Shown: positions 1 to 9,661, counted from the stretch's first letter. The stretch is DNA of 64,000 nucleotides from SAR92 clade bacterium (GCA_014381985.1 JACNKP010000052.1:1-64000), one strand, 5' to 3'. Translations and numbers: made by a program. Notes: generated by a model from the sequence alone, not told the origin.

Positions 1-1300
1 CCTCTATGCTTTTAGAATGCTTGGGCTATTTATGGTACTACCCGTTCTCGCAATTTCAGTGGGAGGGTATTCAGACTACAGTCCGTTATTGTTGGGGTTG
101 ACTCTAGGTGCTTATGGGTTAGTCCAAGCGATTCTACAAATTCCCTTTGGGCTGTTATCGGATCGAATTGGGCGGCGACCGGTGATTATTGGCGGTCTTT
201 TGTTGTTTATTCTGGGCAGTATTGTTTGTGCTCTTGCTGAGACGATGCAAGGTTTAGTTCTAGGGCGCGCTTTGCAAGGCTCAGGAGCAATAGCCAGCAC
301 TTTAATGGCCATGGTTACAGACCTTACGTCGGAGGAAAACCGGAGTAAAGCGATGGCGATGATTGGCGGGAGTATCGGCTTTTCATTTATCTTAGCCATG
401 GTTCTTGGCCCGCTCATAAGTTTGAACTATGGCCTTTCAGGTGTTTTCTGGACCACCGCTATTCTGGGCGTATTAGGTATACTGATTGTGTGGTTATTAG
501 TGCCAAATAGGGTTCAAGTGCAACATAATCGAGAGACCTTAACGGATGTTAAGCAGATTGTTAAGTTGCTCAAGCAAACCACCCTGTTGCGTCTGAATTA
601 TGGCATTTTTGCACTGCATCTAGCCTTGATGGCCGCCTTTGTCGCTATACCAACGATATTGTCCGAAGAGCTGGGGGTTGAAGGTCAAAATCTTTGGTGG
701 GTTTATCTGCTATTGCTAGGTGGTGGATTTTTCATAATGTTACCGGGCATGATATTAGCTGAAAAATATAACCGACATAAATTGATTTTTTTGGTGTCGG
801 TTGGAGTCATGACGGCAGTGACATTGATGCTAAGTTTTTATCGTGGATCAGTAGTGACTCCTCTGCTTTTGTTGATATTTTTCACTGCATTTAATTTACT
901 CGAGGCGTCATTGCCGTCGTGGATGAGTAAATCTTGCCCTGTTGGAAATAGGGGTACAGCAATGGGCATTTATTCTACGAGCCAGTTCTTGGGTGCTTTT
1001 TTTGGAGGTCTGCTGGGTGGTTGGAGCTTGCAGACATTGGGCATGAGCGGGCTTTTTGTTGTTATTAGTTTTGTCTTAGCGATTTGGTGGTGCGTATGCT
1101 TAGGGTTGGAATCTCCAAGACCCCTAAAAACGTTAGTATTAGCTGTTGGTGGATCAGGGCATGCCGATTTTACAAAAATAGTTTCAAATATAGCGGGTGT
1201 TAAAGATATACTCTTACTAGATGGTGAGCGATTAGCCTATGTCCAAGTTGACCAGCGACAGGTGGATATGTCGAGCTTGCAACCGTACTTAAACCGTTAA
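1..1300 (+). CDS. MFS transporter, YajR-like, 5' truncated
   Basis: This is a major facilitator superfamily exporter of the inner membrane, cut by the left window edge. The reading frame is open from base 2, and the residues before the first internal Met (LYAFRM) continue the usual first-helix motif, so the true start lies upstream. The protein shows repeated hydrophobic helices and the signature loop DRIGRRPVI between helices 2 and 3. A soluble tail of about 60 residues after the last helix resembles the C-terminal YAM domain of YajR. The substrate cannot be read from sequence. An MFS gene directly before ssb is a common gammaproteobacterial order, which supports a core chromosomal locus. 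The stop is 17 bases before ssb, so co-transcription is possible. Confidence 0.85.
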   Translation, partial: LYAFRMLGLFMVLPVLAISVGGYSDYSPLLLGLTLGAYGLVQAILQIPFGLLSDRIGRRPVIIGGLLLFILGSIVCALAETMQGLVLGRALQGSGAIASTLMAMVTDLTSEENRSKAMAMIGGSIGFSFILAMVLGPLISLNYGLSGVFWTTAILGVLGILIVWLLVPNRVQVQHNRETLTDVKQIVKLLKQTTLLRLNYGIFALHLALMAAFVAIPTILSEELGVEGQNLWWVYLLLLGGGFFIMLPGMILAEKYNRHKLIFLVSVGVMTAVTLMLSFYRGSVVTPLLLLIFFTAFNLLEASLPSWMSKSCPVGNRGTAMGIYSTSQFLGAFFGGLLGGWSLQTLGMSGLFVVISFVLAIWWCVCLGLESPRPLKTLVLAVGGSGHADFTKIVSNIAGVKDILLLDGERLAYVQVDQRQVDMSSLQPYLNR

Positions 1301-1317
1301 TAAATTAGGGGAAGAAA

Positions 1318-1800
1318 ATGGCACGCGGAGTTAATAAAGTTATCATAGTGGGTAACTGTGGTCAGGATCCAGAAACGCGGTTTATGCCGTCGGGTGGTGC
1401 TGTAACTAATCTTAGTATTGCGACATCAGAGTCTTGGAAAGATAAAACCAGTGGAGAGCCTCAAGAGCGAACCGAATGGCATCGAGTGGTATTCTTTAAT
1501 CGTCTGGCCGAGATAGCTGGCGAATATGTAAAGAAAGGTTCTAAGCTTTATGTGGAAGGTTCATTGCGAACACGTAAATGGCAAGGCCAAGATGGGCAAG
1601 ACCGTTACACGACTGAAATTGTAGCGAGTGAAATGCAAATGCTTGATAGTCGAGGTGGTCCAGGCGGTTCAGTCGGATACGATTCACCACAAGGATCCAC
1701 TGGGCAGGGTTCAGCTCCAAAGAGTCCCAACCAGCAGGCTCCTCAGCAGCAGGCTCCTCAGCAGCAATCAGGGCCTTTCGATGATGATATTCCATTCTAG
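1318..1800 (+). CDS. ssb: Single-stranded DNA-binding protein
   Basis: SSB coats single-stranded DNA during replication, recombination and repair, and recruits partners through its acidic tail. The 160-residue protein begins [15 protein letters not shown] and carries an OB fold over about residues 1-110, including the NLSIATSE strand and a WHR motif. A Gln/Pro/Ser-rich linker with two near-identical QQQAP repeats follows. The tail ends in DDDIPF, the canonical partner-binding tip. The start is supported by an AGGGGAAG ribosome-binding site a few bases upstream. Length and organisation are typical for proteobacterial SSB. Confidence 0.97.
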   Translation: MARGVNKVIIVGNCGQDPETRFMPSGGAVTNLSIATSESWKDKTSGEPQERTEWHRVVFFNRLAEIAGEYVKKGSKLYVEGSLRTRKWQGQDGQDRYTTEIVASEMQMLDSRGGPGGSVGYDSPQGSTGQGSAPKSPNQQAPQQQAPQQQSGPFDDDIPF

Positions 1801-1899
1801 AATGGCTTGAGTAGCTATATAACTCAGTCCAGATTTTAGTAAAGGGCCATACCTAGGGTGTGGCCATAATATTTTAAACACTAATTAATAGAGGTTGTT

Positions 1900-2376
1900 A
1901 TGACAATTGAAGTGGGTGACAGAGTCCCAGCCGGGATGTTTACAATCATGGGCGCTGAAGGCCCTGCAGGATTAAGTACGGCAGATATTTTCGATGGCAA
2001 AAAGGTTGTTCTTTTTGCTGTTCCAGGTGCATTTACGCCAACTTGTTCGGTGTCTCATTTGCCGGGTTTTGTTGTTCATGTCGATGAGATAAAGGCAAAA
2101 GGCGTTGATACAGTAGCCTGCATGTCGGTTAATGATGTATTTGTTATGCATGCTTGGGGTCAGTCGGCTAATGCGGAGCACCTGATGATGCTTGCCGATG
2201 GTAATGGCGATTTTACTGGGGCTCTAGGTCTTGAGTTGGATGGCACGGGTTTTGGTATGGGTAAGCGCAGCCAGCGTTTCGCTATGATTGTAGATGATGG
2301 TGTGGTGAGTCTGCTAAATGTGGACGAAGGAGCTCTTGAAGGGTCTAGTGCCGAGGCGATCTTGGCTGCACTATAG
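1900..2376 (+). CDS. Prx5-type peroxiredoxin
   Basis: This is a thiol peroxidase of the AhpC/TSA superfamily, Prx5 group, that reduces hydrogen peroxide and alkyl hydroperoxides in the cytoplasm. The 158-residue protein has the active-site stretch PGAFTPTCS with the peroxidatic cysteine at C49, and the Prx5-typical segment VNDVFVMHAWG. Another cysteine near residue 75 (VACMSVND) could be a resolving partner, but this cannot be decided from sequence. A possible ribosome-binding site (AGAGG) precedes the ATG. The gene stands alone and is followed by a hairpin terminator. Confidence 0.92.
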   Translation: MTIEVGDRVPAGMFTIMGAEGPAGLSTADIFDGKKVVLFAVPGAFTPTCSVSHLPGFVVHVDEIKAKGVDTVACMSVNDVFVMHAWGQSANAEHLMMLADGNGDFTGALGLELDGTGFGMGKRSQRFAMIVDDGVVSLLNVDEGALEGSSAEAILAAL

Positions 2377-2388
2377 TGTAGTGATATT

Positions 2389-2427
2389 AAAAGGTTTTCG
2401 CACTTTCGGAAACCTTTTAATTCTTTG
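2389..2427 (+). terminator. Hairpin terminator after the peroxiredoxin gene
   Basis: AAAAGGTTT at 2389-2397 pairs with AAACCTTTT at 2410-2418 around a 12-base loop, and a T-rich stretch follows. It lies 12 bases after the peroxiredoxin stop. The flanking A and T runs would let it also work for transcripts coming from the fabB side. Confidence 0.7.
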
Positions 2428-2642
2428 GCCATAAGCGCTAATAAAGGGTGTAGAAAACTGTAATTCCTTCCCCATTTTTTATCGGTTGCTTAATAGTTAA
2501 TTACCTTATTTTTTCTGCGATTAGGTTTATTTTAGCGTCGGCATTTTCTGATCGATTAGTAAATCTGCCTAAGGGCTTTTTCAACCAATCACCTTTCCCA
2601 TTAAATCGAAAGTGAGTCTGTCCGGCGCAGGTTTCGTAAAAC

Positions 2643-3857
2643 TTATCCCTTAAATCTTTCCATCACTAGTGCGGCATTAGTGCCGCCAAAACCAAAACTA
2701 TTGGACATGACACGATTTAGCTTAGTTTGCTTTGATTCTAATAGTATTGGCAATCCTTTAGCGTGATTGTCAAGAGTGTCGATGTGCGCAGAAGCCGCCA
2801 CGAAATCTGCTTCCATCATCAACATGCAGTATATGGCTTCATGAACACCTGCAGCCCCTAAGCTATGGCCAGATAGAGACTTTGTGGAACTGATGTCGGG
2901 GCAATTTTCTCCAAAAACATTGCGAATAGCGCCTAGCTCAGCCATGTCACCTACGGGAGTGCTCGTGCCGTGAGTATTAATATAATCCATAGGGCCTGAT
3001 GCGGTCTCCATGGCCATTTTCATGCATCTTTCAGCACCTTCACCAGACGGGGATACCATGTCTGCACCATCCGAAGTGGCGCCATAACCTGTTATTTCAC
3101 AAATGATGTTCGCGCCTCTTGCTAGAGCGTGTTCGAGCTCTTCTACAACAACACATCCACCACCAAGGCTGGGAGCAAAACCGTCTCGGCCTGCATCGTA
3201 TGCTCTAGAAGCGATAGCTGGGGTATCATTGTATTTGCTGGTTAAGGCACCCATAGCATCAAACATGGCTGCCATTGACCAATGCATTTCTTCAGCGCCG
3301 CCGGCCAGTAATACGTCTTGTTTTCCGAGTTGAATTAATTCAACAGCATGACCTATACAGTGTGCACTTGTGGCGCAGGCAGAGGATAGCGAGTAATTAA
3401 CACCTTTAATTTTAAAGGGAGTCGCTACACAGGCAGAAACAGTACTTGCCATAATTTGAGTGACTCGATAGGGGCCCGCACGTTTAATGCCTCGAGCTCG
3501 CATCACGTCAACAGCCTCAACAAACATTTCGCCAGAAAGCCCGCCTGAACCCATAATCAGACCGGTTCTGAGGTTAGATACCATCTCGTCAGTAAGGCCA
3601 GCATCGGCAATGGCTCTATCAGTAGCTATGTAACCGTAGGCCGCAGAGTCGCCCATAAAGCGTAATGTTTTTCGGTCAATATGATCTTTTGGGTCGAGAT
3701 CAATAAGACCCCCGACATTACAGCGCAGGCCCATCTCAGCGAAATCTTCTCGCCGTTGAATTCCCGAGATACCATTGCGAAGGGAATGTGTAACAGACTC
3801 TCTATCATTGCCTAGGCAGGATACGATCCCCAGCCCTGTAATTACAGCGCGTTTCAT
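2643..3857 (-). CDS. fabB: 3-oxoacyl-ACP synthase I
   Basis: FabB condenses malonyl-ACP with acyl-ACP and is the elongation enzyme needed for unsaturated fatty acid synthesis. The 404-residue protein is a type I/II beta-ketoacyl synthase with the nucleophile C161 in [10 protein letters not shown], and the two catalytic histidines in [11 protein letters not shown] and GHSLGAAG. Length matches E. coli FabB (406). It lies 39 bases downstream of fabA on the same strand, the classic fabAB operon. That pairing favours FabB over FabF, which normally sits with acpP. Confidence 0.96.
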   Translation of the reverse strand: MKRAVITGLGIVSCLGNDRESVTHSLRNGISGIQRREDFAEMGLRCNVGGLIDLDPKDHIDRKTLRFMGDSAAYGYIATDRAIADAGLTDEMVSNLRTGLIMGSGGLSGEMFVEAVDVMRARGIKRAGPYRVTQIMASTVSACVATPFKIKGVNYSLSSACATSAHCIGHAVELIQLGKQDVLLAGGAEEMHWSMAAMFDAMGALTSKYNDTPAIASRAYDAGRDGFAPSLGGGCVVVEELEHALARGANIICEITGYGATSDGADMVSPSGEGAERCMKMAMETASGPMDYINTHGTSTPVGDMAELGAIRNVFGENCPDISSTKSLSGHSLGAAGVHEAIYCMLMMEADFVAASAHIDTLDNHAKGLPILLESKQTKLNRVMSNSFGFGGTNAALVMERFKG

Positions 3858-3896
3858 TATGTTTCCTTCTTAAAGGTAGTGCGTTAAAGATAAATA

Positions 3897-4418
3897 TTAA
3901 AAGCTGTCAGTGCTCTCAAATAGTCCCACTTTCAAGTCTTGGGCAGTATAAATTTCACGACCGTCAACTTCTACGGATCCATTGGCGATTCCCATAATCA
4001 GTCTACGTTGGATAAGTCGAGTGAACTCAATTTTGTAGGTGACTTTTTTTGCGGTCGGCAATATCTGACCAAAAAACTTAACATTTCCTGCCCCGAGGGC
4101 TCGGCCACGGCCTTTATTTCCGTTCCAGACTAAGAAGAATCCAACCAGTTGCCATAGAGCATCTAGCCCTAGACAGCCGGGCATTACAGGATCTCCTTCA
4201 AAATGGCAGTCGAAAAACCAGAGGTCGGGCGTAATATCTATTTCAGCTATAATTTGGCCAAGACCATTTTTGCCGCCATGGTTGTTGATTTCGACGATCC
4301 GATCAATCATCAGCATATTAGGGGCGGGGAGTTTGGCGTTTTCCGGTCCAAACAATTCACCGCGAGTGGAGCCTAGTATTTCTTCTTTTGAATATGATGA
4401 TTTGGGCGTAAAGGACAT
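3897..4418 (-). CDS. fabA: 3-hydroxydecanoyl-ACP dehydratase/isomerase
   Basis: FabA dehydrates 3-hydroxydecanoyl-ACP and isomerises the trans-2 to the cis-3 decenoyl product, the branch point to unsaturated fatty acids. The 173-residue hot-dog-fold protein carries the active-site segment [20 protein letters not shown] with H72 and D86, equivalent to the H70/D84 pair of E. coli. Length is typical (about 172). It is the first gene of a fabA-fabB operon and is transcribed divergently from ispB. No clear FabR or FadR site was recognised in the 199-base gap. Confidence 0.96.
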   Translation of the reverse strand: MSFTPKSSYSKEEILGSTRGELFGPENAKLPAPNMLMIDRIVEINNHGGKNGLGQIIAEIDITPDLWFFDCHFEGDPVMPGCLGLDALWQLVGFFLVWNGNKGRGRALGAGNVKFFGQILPTAKKVTYKIEFTRLIQRRLIMGIANGSVEVDGREIYTAQDLKVGLFESTDSF

Positions 4419-4617
4419 GGGTGACTTTTTACTGTGATGAAAGATGTCATTTTAACGATTTATTGGATTAGCGGCAACTTTTACGTTTAATTACAGCGCC
4501 AACTTTTAGTTATAAGCGATTCACTATTTGATTTCTACGATCTTATGAGTTGACAGTAAAGGGCTGTCTGCCTAGCATGCATGCTGTCCCGTAATGAAGA
4601 CACTATAGGAAGTATGA

Positions 4618-5571
4618 ATGCTACCTTTTCAGCAGGCTGTGGAAAATGAGTTTTCCGAAGTCAACAAATTAATCGTTAGTCAGCTTCATTCCGATGTTGG
4701 GCTAGTGGAAAATATCGGTCACTACATTATTGATGCGGGTGGCAAGCGCTTGCGTCCCGTGGTCGTTCTCCTGAGTGCGCTCGCTAATGGTTACCAAGGC
4801 GTAGATCATTTGAAAATGGCTGCGGTCATTGAATTTATTCATACAGCCACATTGCTTCATGACGACGTCGTTGATGTCGCGAGTTTGCGTCGCGGACGAC
4901 AAACCGCTAATGCTCAGTGGGGAAATGCGCCCAGTGTGCTAGTGGGAGACTTTCTTTATTCAAGAGCTTTCCAAATGTTGGTCGAAATAGAGCATATGCC
5001 AATTATGAGCGTGATGGCGAATGCCACCAATGTTATTTCGGAGGGAGAAGTTCAACAGATGGCTAATGCTGGCAATCCAGACATTAGTGAAGAGATTTAC
5101 CGCCAAGTAATTTATCGTAAAACGGCCAAGCTTTTCGAAGCCGCAGCTCAGGTTGGTGCCTGTCTTGCGGGAAAAAATCAAGATGCGATGATTGCTTATG
5201 GAAAGCATCTGGGGTTGGCGTTTCAAATTGCTGATGATGTTTTGGACTATCAAGGTGATATCGAGGTAACGGGTAAGAATATAGGCAGTGATCTTGCTGA
5301 AGGAAAAATGACTCTACCACTTATTTTTGCTCGAGATAACGCTGGATCTGAGCATGCTGATTTGATTCGCAAAGCTATTGCGGGCAAGACCGCAGACGAT
5401 TTTGGGACTATATTACAAGTGGTCAATACTAGCGGCGGCCTTTCCTATAGCCGCCAGCAAGCAGCAAAGGAAGTTGAGCTTGCTAAGCATGCTCTTGTTG
5501 GAATGCCCGATGGTGAGTACAAACATGTATTGCTTGATCTTGCGGAATTCTCAATATCTCGTGTTAGCTAA
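4618..5571 (+). CDS. ispB: Octaprenyl/polyprenyl diphosphate synthase
   Basis: This trans-polyprenyl synthase extends farnesyl diphosphate with isopentenyl units to make the quinone side chain. The 317-residue protein has both aspartate-rich motifs: DDVVD at residues 82-86 and DDVLD at residues 206-210. The GGKRLRP substrate-binding segment lies near residue 43. A ribosome-binding site (AGGAAG) sits just before the ATG. Unlike many gammaproteobacteria, rplU-rpmA is not the divergent neighbour; fabA is. Chain length cannot be fixed from sequence, so octaprenyl is a family-level assignment. Confidence 0.93.
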   Translation: MLPFQQAVENEFSEVNKLIVSQLHSDVGLVENIGHYIIDAGGKRLRPVVVLLSALANGYQGVDHLKMAAVIEFIHTATLLHDDVVDVASLRRGRQTANAQWGNAPSVLVGDFLYSRAFQMLVEIEHMPIMSVMANATNVISEGEVQQMANAGNPDISEEIYRQVIYRKTAKLFEAAAQVGACLAGKNQDAMIAYGKHLGLAFQIADDVLDYQGDIEVTGKNIGSDLAEGKMTLPLIFARDNAGSEHADLIRKAIAGKTADDFGTILQVVNTSGGLSYSRQQAAKEVELAKHALVGMPDGEYKHVLLDLAEFSISRVS

Positions 5572-5984
5572 GCACCTTTTATTGGTATCAAATACCTTTT
5601 GTTCGAGATTGTACTGAACCCTATAGTGTCTAATAGGCGAAGACTTTGATCCCGGACTAATTCGGGTCCAACAAAAGAAACAACATCCATCTAATACCTT
5701 AAACACATTCCTACTTCAGGTTCATATGACTTTTACTTATAGCCCATAAAGACCATGATATTGCCGAATCCCCATCGTACTATATAATTCAAATGAAGTT
5801 TGACGAGATTCTTCGTAAAGCGTCATAAATCATTAAGGCAACTCAGAATTTCTGATAATCTCATTATTTAGTTTGTAATAGTGACTATTTATATTGACGG
5901 TATGGGCCCCATTGTTTTTTTTGGTACTATTCACAGCAGTTATTAATACAAAGATGTTCATATCTAAAATTTAAGGAGAATTGA
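5572..5984. other. 413-base intergenic region before pntA
   Basis: No gene is supported here. The region is AT-rich and contains a small imperfect hairpin (CCTAT/ATAGG around 5621-5637) and another (CCCG/CGGG around 5652-5667). The promoter of the pnt operon must lie in it, but no -35/-10 pair with acceptable spacing could be fixed. The GTG start of pntA is preceded by a good AAGGAG site at 5973-5978. Confidence 0.5.
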
Positions 5985-7208
5985 GTGATAATCGGGATTC
6001 CTTCGGAAATCAAAACCGGTGAGAAGCGCGTCGCCATGTCCCCTGCCAATGTCCAGTCATTAACGGACAAAAGTGTAAAGGTGCTTGTTCAAAAAAATGC
6101 TGGTAGCGCGGCTGGCTATCCAGATGCAGAATATAACGCTGCTGGAGCAACGACTATAGCTGACCGAGCAGAGATATTTGCCACCGCAGATATCATTTTA
6201 CAAGTCCAAAGTTTTGGCTCAAATACTGAAAACAGTGACTCAGACCTAGCGTTGTTGCGTCGTGGTCAGTTGGTGATCGGAATGATGGATCCATTAGCTT
6301 CACCACAGGCTGCCAAGGAGGTCGCTGCAACAGGGGCTAGCGCCATCGCTCTTGAGTTGGTGCCACGTATTAGCAGAGCACAAAGTATGGACGTGCTCTC
6401 GTCTATGGCGACCTTAGCCGGTTATAAATCGGTATTGATTGGAGCCTCGGCTTCTCCACGCATTTTTCCTATGCTGATGACCGCAGCAGGCACTCTTCAG
6501 CCCGCTCGAGTACTCATTATGGGGGTGGGTGTTGCCGGTCTGCAGGCCTGTGCTACGGCTAAGCGGCTAGGAGCTGTTGTTGAGGCCTACGATGTTCGTC
6601 CGGCCGCTAGAGAACAGATTATTTCGGTGGGGGCAAAGCCTGTCGAGTTGGACCTCGATACTGGCGAAACAGAAGGCGCCGGCGGCTACGCTAAAGAGCA
6701 GGGGGAAGATTTTCTTCGTCGGCAGCGCGAATTGATGACTGAAGTGGTTGCCCAGCAGGACATTATTATCACGACGGCAGCCATACCCGGGGCAAAGTCG
6801 CCGATTCTAGTGACAGAAGAGATGGTTATAGCGATGAAGCCAGGTGCTGTGATAGTTGATCTCGCTGCAGAACGCGGTGGAAACTGTGACCTTACTGAGC
6901 AAGGAAAAACTATTGTTGCCCACGATGTAATTATTGTAGGCCCCGAGAACGTTCCTTCAGACTTGGCTTATCATGCCAGTCAGATGTACGGTAAAAATAT
7001 GCAGACTCTTCTCGAACTCATATTGGATGAAAATGGTAGTCTCAATCTGGATCTTAATGATGAAATTGTTGCGGGCACGCTTGTAGCCCATGATGGCGAA
7101 GTTCCTCATGCTCATATGAGGAAGTTACTGGGCCTAACTGAAATAAAGGTTCCTACGGAATCGGAGCAACAACCTACTACCCCCGCTGACGAAAAACAGG
7201 AGAAATAA
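5985..7208 (+). CDS. pntA1: NAD(P) transhydrogenase subunit alpha part 1
   Basis: This is the NAD(H)-binding domain I of the proton-translocating transhydrogenase, which drives hydride transfer from NADH to NADP+ using the proton gradient. The 407-residue soluble protein starts MIIGIPSEIKTGEKRVAMSP, typical of the alanine dehydrogenase/PNT family. A Rossmann motif GVGVAGLQA lies near residue 185, and the RQREL mobile-loop region follows. The GTG start is chosen because AAGGAG lies 6 bases upstream. The alpha chain is split, as in Rhodospirillum, with the membrane part encoded by the next gene three bases downstream. The C-terminal 20 residues are Glu/Pro/Thr-rich linker. Confidence 0.95.
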   Translation: MIIGIPSEIKTGEKRVAMSPANVQSLTDKSVKVLVQKNAGSAAGYPDAEYNAAGATTIADRAEIFATADIILQVQSFGSNTENSDSDLALLRRGQLVIGMMDPLASPQAAKEVAATGASAIALELVPRISRAQSMDVLSSMATLAGYKSVLIGASASPRIFPMLMTAAGTLQPARVLIMGVGVAGLQACATAKRLGAVVEAYDVRPAAREQIISVGAKPVELDLDTGETEGAGGYAKEQGEDFLRRQRELMTEVVAQQDIIITTAAIPGAKSPILVTEEMVIAMKPGAVIVDLAAERGGNCDLTEQGKTIVAHDVIIVGPENVPSDLAYHASQMYGKNMQTLLELILDENGSLNLDLNDEIVAGTLVAHDGEVPHAHMRKLLGLTEIKVPTESEQQPTTPADEKQEK

Positions 7209-7211
7209 TCA

Positions 7212-7493
7212 ATGGAAACCTTAATTTTACTTCTAGCGTTGTTCGTCCTCGCTTTATTCCTCGGGGTTGAGCTAATTACTAAAGTTCCTCCAACCTTACA
7301 CACACCATTAATGTCTGGAACCAATGCAGTATCAGGAATTACCTTGGTCGGGGCTTTATTGGCCGCAGGGACAGGCAGCTCTCCTATGCTGGTTAATTGG
7401 CTTGGCTTTATAGCTGTGACTTTGGCGACTATCAATGTGGTCGGCGGTTATCTGGTGACCAATCGTATGCTTGCCATGTTTAAGAGGAAATAG
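7212..7493 (+). CDS. pntA2: NAD(P) transhydrogenase subunit alpha part 2
   Basis: This 93-residue membrane protein supplies the first helices of the proton-conducting domain II. About three hydrophobic segments are visible (residues 4-20, 36-53 and 59-82), with the conserved stretch HTPLMSGTNAVSGI between the first two. It sits three bases after pntA1 and directly abuts pntB, so the three genes form one operon. The split-subunit arrangement is usual in alphaproteobacteria and many marine gammaproteobacteria. Confidence 0.94.
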   Translation: METLILLLALFVLALFLGVELITKVPPTLHTPLMSGTNAVSGITLVGALLAAGTGSSPMLVNWLGFIAVTLATINVVGGYLVTNRMLAMFKRK

Positions 7494-8942
7494 ATGATGA
7501 GTGGAAGTTTAATTAACCTTATTTATCTGATTGCCGGCATATTATTTATTCTTGGTATCAAAGGACTCACCAAACCAAAAACCGCTGTTCGGGGCAACTT
7601 TCTCTCCGCGCTGGGTATGTTAGTTGCCGTAGTAATAACGCTGTTCACTATTAATGATGTGGATTTTACTTATGTGATAGCGGGTGTTGCCGTCGGTGGC
7701 ATTGTCGGCGCGGTGATGGCTCTGCGGATCCAAATGACGTCAATGCCTCAAATGGTGGCTTTGTTAAATGGATTTGGCGGTGGTGCTTCGCTCTCTATTG
7801 CCCTGGCTGAATATGTTACGCGTACAGGTATAAATCCTACTTCGATCTCTGATTTTTTCCAGCCGACGGTTGTTGCCGCTAGTGCATTTGGCGAGGGAGC
7901 AGAGGCCACTATTGCCTTAGTGTCGATTAGCCTTACCGTCCTTATAGGTGCGGTTACCCTCACTGGTAGTTTGATCGCCTTTAGCAAACTGCAGGAATTA
8001 ATGAAGAAAAGTTATGGACTGCCTGGCGGCCCATTTGGCAATGGAATTTTGTTATTGGGCGCTTTGGCTGCAGTTGCGTTTCTCGTGATGAACCCAGGCA
8101 ACACGATGGCTATGGTAGCCATCCTAGGGCTTGCTCTTTTACTTGGGTTGTTCTTGGTAATGCCTATTGGTGGTGCCGACATGCCAGTAGTGATTGCGCT
8201 GCTAAATTCTTATTCGGGAATCGCTGCAGCGTTGGCAGGCTTTATTTTAGGTAACACTGTATTGATTATTGCGGGTTCACTTGTGGGAACCTCCGGGCTT
8301 ATCCTTACAAGAATTATGTGTGTTGCCATGAACCGCTCTCTGGCTAATGTTTTGTTTGGAAAGATGGCCGCTGGTGGAGAAACCATAGATGCTGACGAGA
8401 TCTATGATGGCAAGGTGACCAGTGCGCAACCTGATGAAGTTGCTATGCTTTTAGAGACTGCTCAGAGAGTCGTTATTGTGCCGGGTTATGGTATGGCAAT
8501 GGCGCAGGCTCAACATGCCGTTCGAGAGCTTGCCGACGCGATGGAATCTAAAGGCGTCGAAGTTGAATATGGGATACACCCAGTGGCGGGGCGCATGCCC
8601 GGCCACATGAATGTGCTGCTTGCTGAGGCAGAGGTGCCTTACGATAAATTAGTTGAAATGGAGAGAATCAATCCCACCTTTGAAGATACTGATGTGGTGA
8701 TTGTTATTGGCGCGAATGACGTGACCAACCCTATGGCTCGTGATGTTGAAGGAAGTCCAATCTACGGCATGCCTATTCTGAATGTTGATAAGGCTAAAAC
8801 TGTAGTGGTGATTAAAAGATCATTAAGTCCGGGTTTTGCTGGATTGCCTAATCCGTTGTTTGCGATGGATCACACTTTGATGGTTTATGGCGACGGTAAG
8901 AAGGCTGTCATAGAAATGACAACAGCGCTGAACCAACTTTAG
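7494..8942 (+). CDS. pntB: NAD(P) transhydrogenase subunit beta
   Basis: PntB contributes most of the membrane proton channel and the NADP(H)-binding domain III. The 482-residue protein has about nine hydrophobic helices up to residue 280. The NADP-binding fold follows, with VPGYGMAMAQAQ and the VIGANDVTNP motif. GIHPVAGRMPGHMNVLLAEA is the typical domain III signature. The start abuts the pntA2 stop (TAGATGATG), and either of two adjacent ATG codons could be used. A strong terminator follows within 20 bases. The enzyme provides NADPH, which would be useful for the many reductive and monooxygenase steps coded further right, although no direct link is shown. Confidence 0.96.
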   Translation: MMSGSLINLIYLIAGILFILGIKGLTKPKTAVRGNFLSALGMLVAVVITLFTINDVDFTYVIAGVAVGGIVGAVMALRIQMTSMPQMVALLNGFGGGASLSIALAEYVTRTGINPTSISDFFQPTVVAASAFGEGAEATIALVSISLTVLIGAVTLTGSLIAFSKLQELMKKSYGLPGGPFGNGILLLGALAAVAFLVMNPGNTMAMVAILGLALLLGLFLVMPIGGADMPVVIALLNSYSGIAAALAGFILGNTVLIIAGSLVGTSGLILTRIMCVAMNRSLANVLFGKMAAGGETIDADEIYDGKVTSAQPDEVAMLLETAQRVVIVPGYGMAMAQAQHAVRELADAMESKGVEVEYGIHPVAGRMPGHMNVLLAEAEVPYDKLVEMERINPTFEDTDVVIVIGANDVTNPMARDVEGSPIYGMPILNVDKAKTVVVIKRSLSPGFAGLPNPLFAMDHTLMVYGDGKKAVIEMTTALNQL

Positions 8943-8960
8943 TTTCTGCGGTTGTTACCA

Positions 8961-8993
8961 ACGCCCTGTCGGCAAACGGCAGGGCGTTTTTTT
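8961..8993 (+). terminator. Rho-independent terminator of the pnt operon
   Basis: ACGCCCTGTCG at 8961-8971 pairs with CGGCAGGGCGT at 8977-8987 (one G-T pair) around a short loop, followed by a run of T. It lies 18 bases after the pntB stop and is a textbook intrinsic terminator. Confidence 0.93.
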
Positions 8994-9025
8994 ATGGGTT
9001 ATATTCAATTTTAGATAATTATTGC

Positions 9026-9052
9026 ATAAGTGAATATTGTATATACACTTAT
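9026..9052. promoter_or_regulatory. Inverted repeat upstream of the orphan membrane gene
   Basis: ATAAGTG (9026-9032) and CACTTAT (9046-9052) form a perfect 7-base inverted repeat with a 13-base AT-rich spacer. It lies about 70 bases before the ATG of the small membrane protein and after the pnt terminator, where an operator would be expected. No regulator can be named. Confidence 0.4.
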
Positions 9053-9120
9053 CACCGTCTTAAACGGATTTTAGGTGAATAAAAAGAGGGAAATAATACT
9101 AATAGAGAAGAGGATATATT

Positions 9121-9531
9121 ATGAATGAGTTAGATATTTGGCAGACTATGTATACGGGTAATATTGGCAACGCAACGTATTTTTTAGGGATTGCATTTTT
9201 ACTGTGGGTTAGTTTCAGAATGGCAATTAATATCCGCACTAATCCAGAATCTAACTTGTTTATACGGTTGGTAGGCACTGCATTTTGTTTGAGCGCGTCT
9301 TATTTTATGCTATTTAACATGGCTATGTCAGAATGGAACATTAATGCGGCGGCTGCGGCATTTTCTTGGCTATCCTCTACTGATGTAGCGATTAGTCCGA
9401 ATGCTCAGATGGTTATTGCTAATACCGACCCTGGTGCAGCGCCCTCTATTATGCCTAATCTAGTTCAAGGTATATTTGTTGCGAGTGCAGTTCTTATGCA
9501 GATGGGTCAAATCTGGATGCCTAAGAAGTAA
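9121..9531 (+). CDS. Small orphan inner-membrane protein
   Basis: I do not recognise this 136-residue protein. It shows three to four hydrophobic segments (about residues 20-37, 50-67, 75-90 and 112-127), an Arg-containing loop after the first (FRMAINIRTNPES), and a short basic tail. It has no signal peptide cleavage motif, no Cys-rich motif and no recognisable catalytic pattern. The gene is monocistronic, bracketed by two strong terminators (8961-8993 and 9564-9602). It is preceded by an inverted repeat, which suggests its own regulated promoter. The ATG at 9121 is preceded by purine-rich sequence AGAAGAGGATA, an acceptable ribosome-binding site. Confidence 0.7.
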   Translation: MNELDIWQTMYTGNIGNATYFLGIAFLLWVSFRMAINIRTNPESNLFIRLVGTAFCLSASYFMLFNMAMSEWNINAAAAAFSWLSSTDVAISPNAQMVIANTDPGAAPSIMPNLVQGIFVASAVLMQMGQIWMPKK

Positions 9532-9563
9532 ACAGTATGTTTCTAAGGCCTTTTGGCCATTAA

Positions 9564-9602
9564 AAGCCCCGGAGCACAAGTCGTTCCGGGGCTTGTTTGT
9601 TT
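9564..9602 (+). terminator. Rho-independent terminator
   Basis: AAGCCCCGGA (9564-9573) pairs with TCCGGGGCTT (9585-9594) around an 11-base loop and is followed by a T-rich GTTTGTTTAT tract. It closes the orphan membrane gene's transcript and separates it from clpB. Confidence 0.92.
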
Positions 9603-9661
9603 ATACGTGTTCATAAATATCCTTGCCTGCGATGCTTTAATTTGGGTTGCTAGGTCGCGCC

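Noticed and set aside
112-417. Antisense frame of about 100 codons inside the MFS gene
   Set aside because: It lies wholly opposite a clear transporter frame, has no family pattern and reflects codon bias of the sense strand. The same reason applies to other antisense frames within large genes.
5894-5930. Sigma-70 promoter for pntA (TTGACG ... TACTAT)
   Set aside because: The two boxes are 25 bases apart, too far for a usual promoter.
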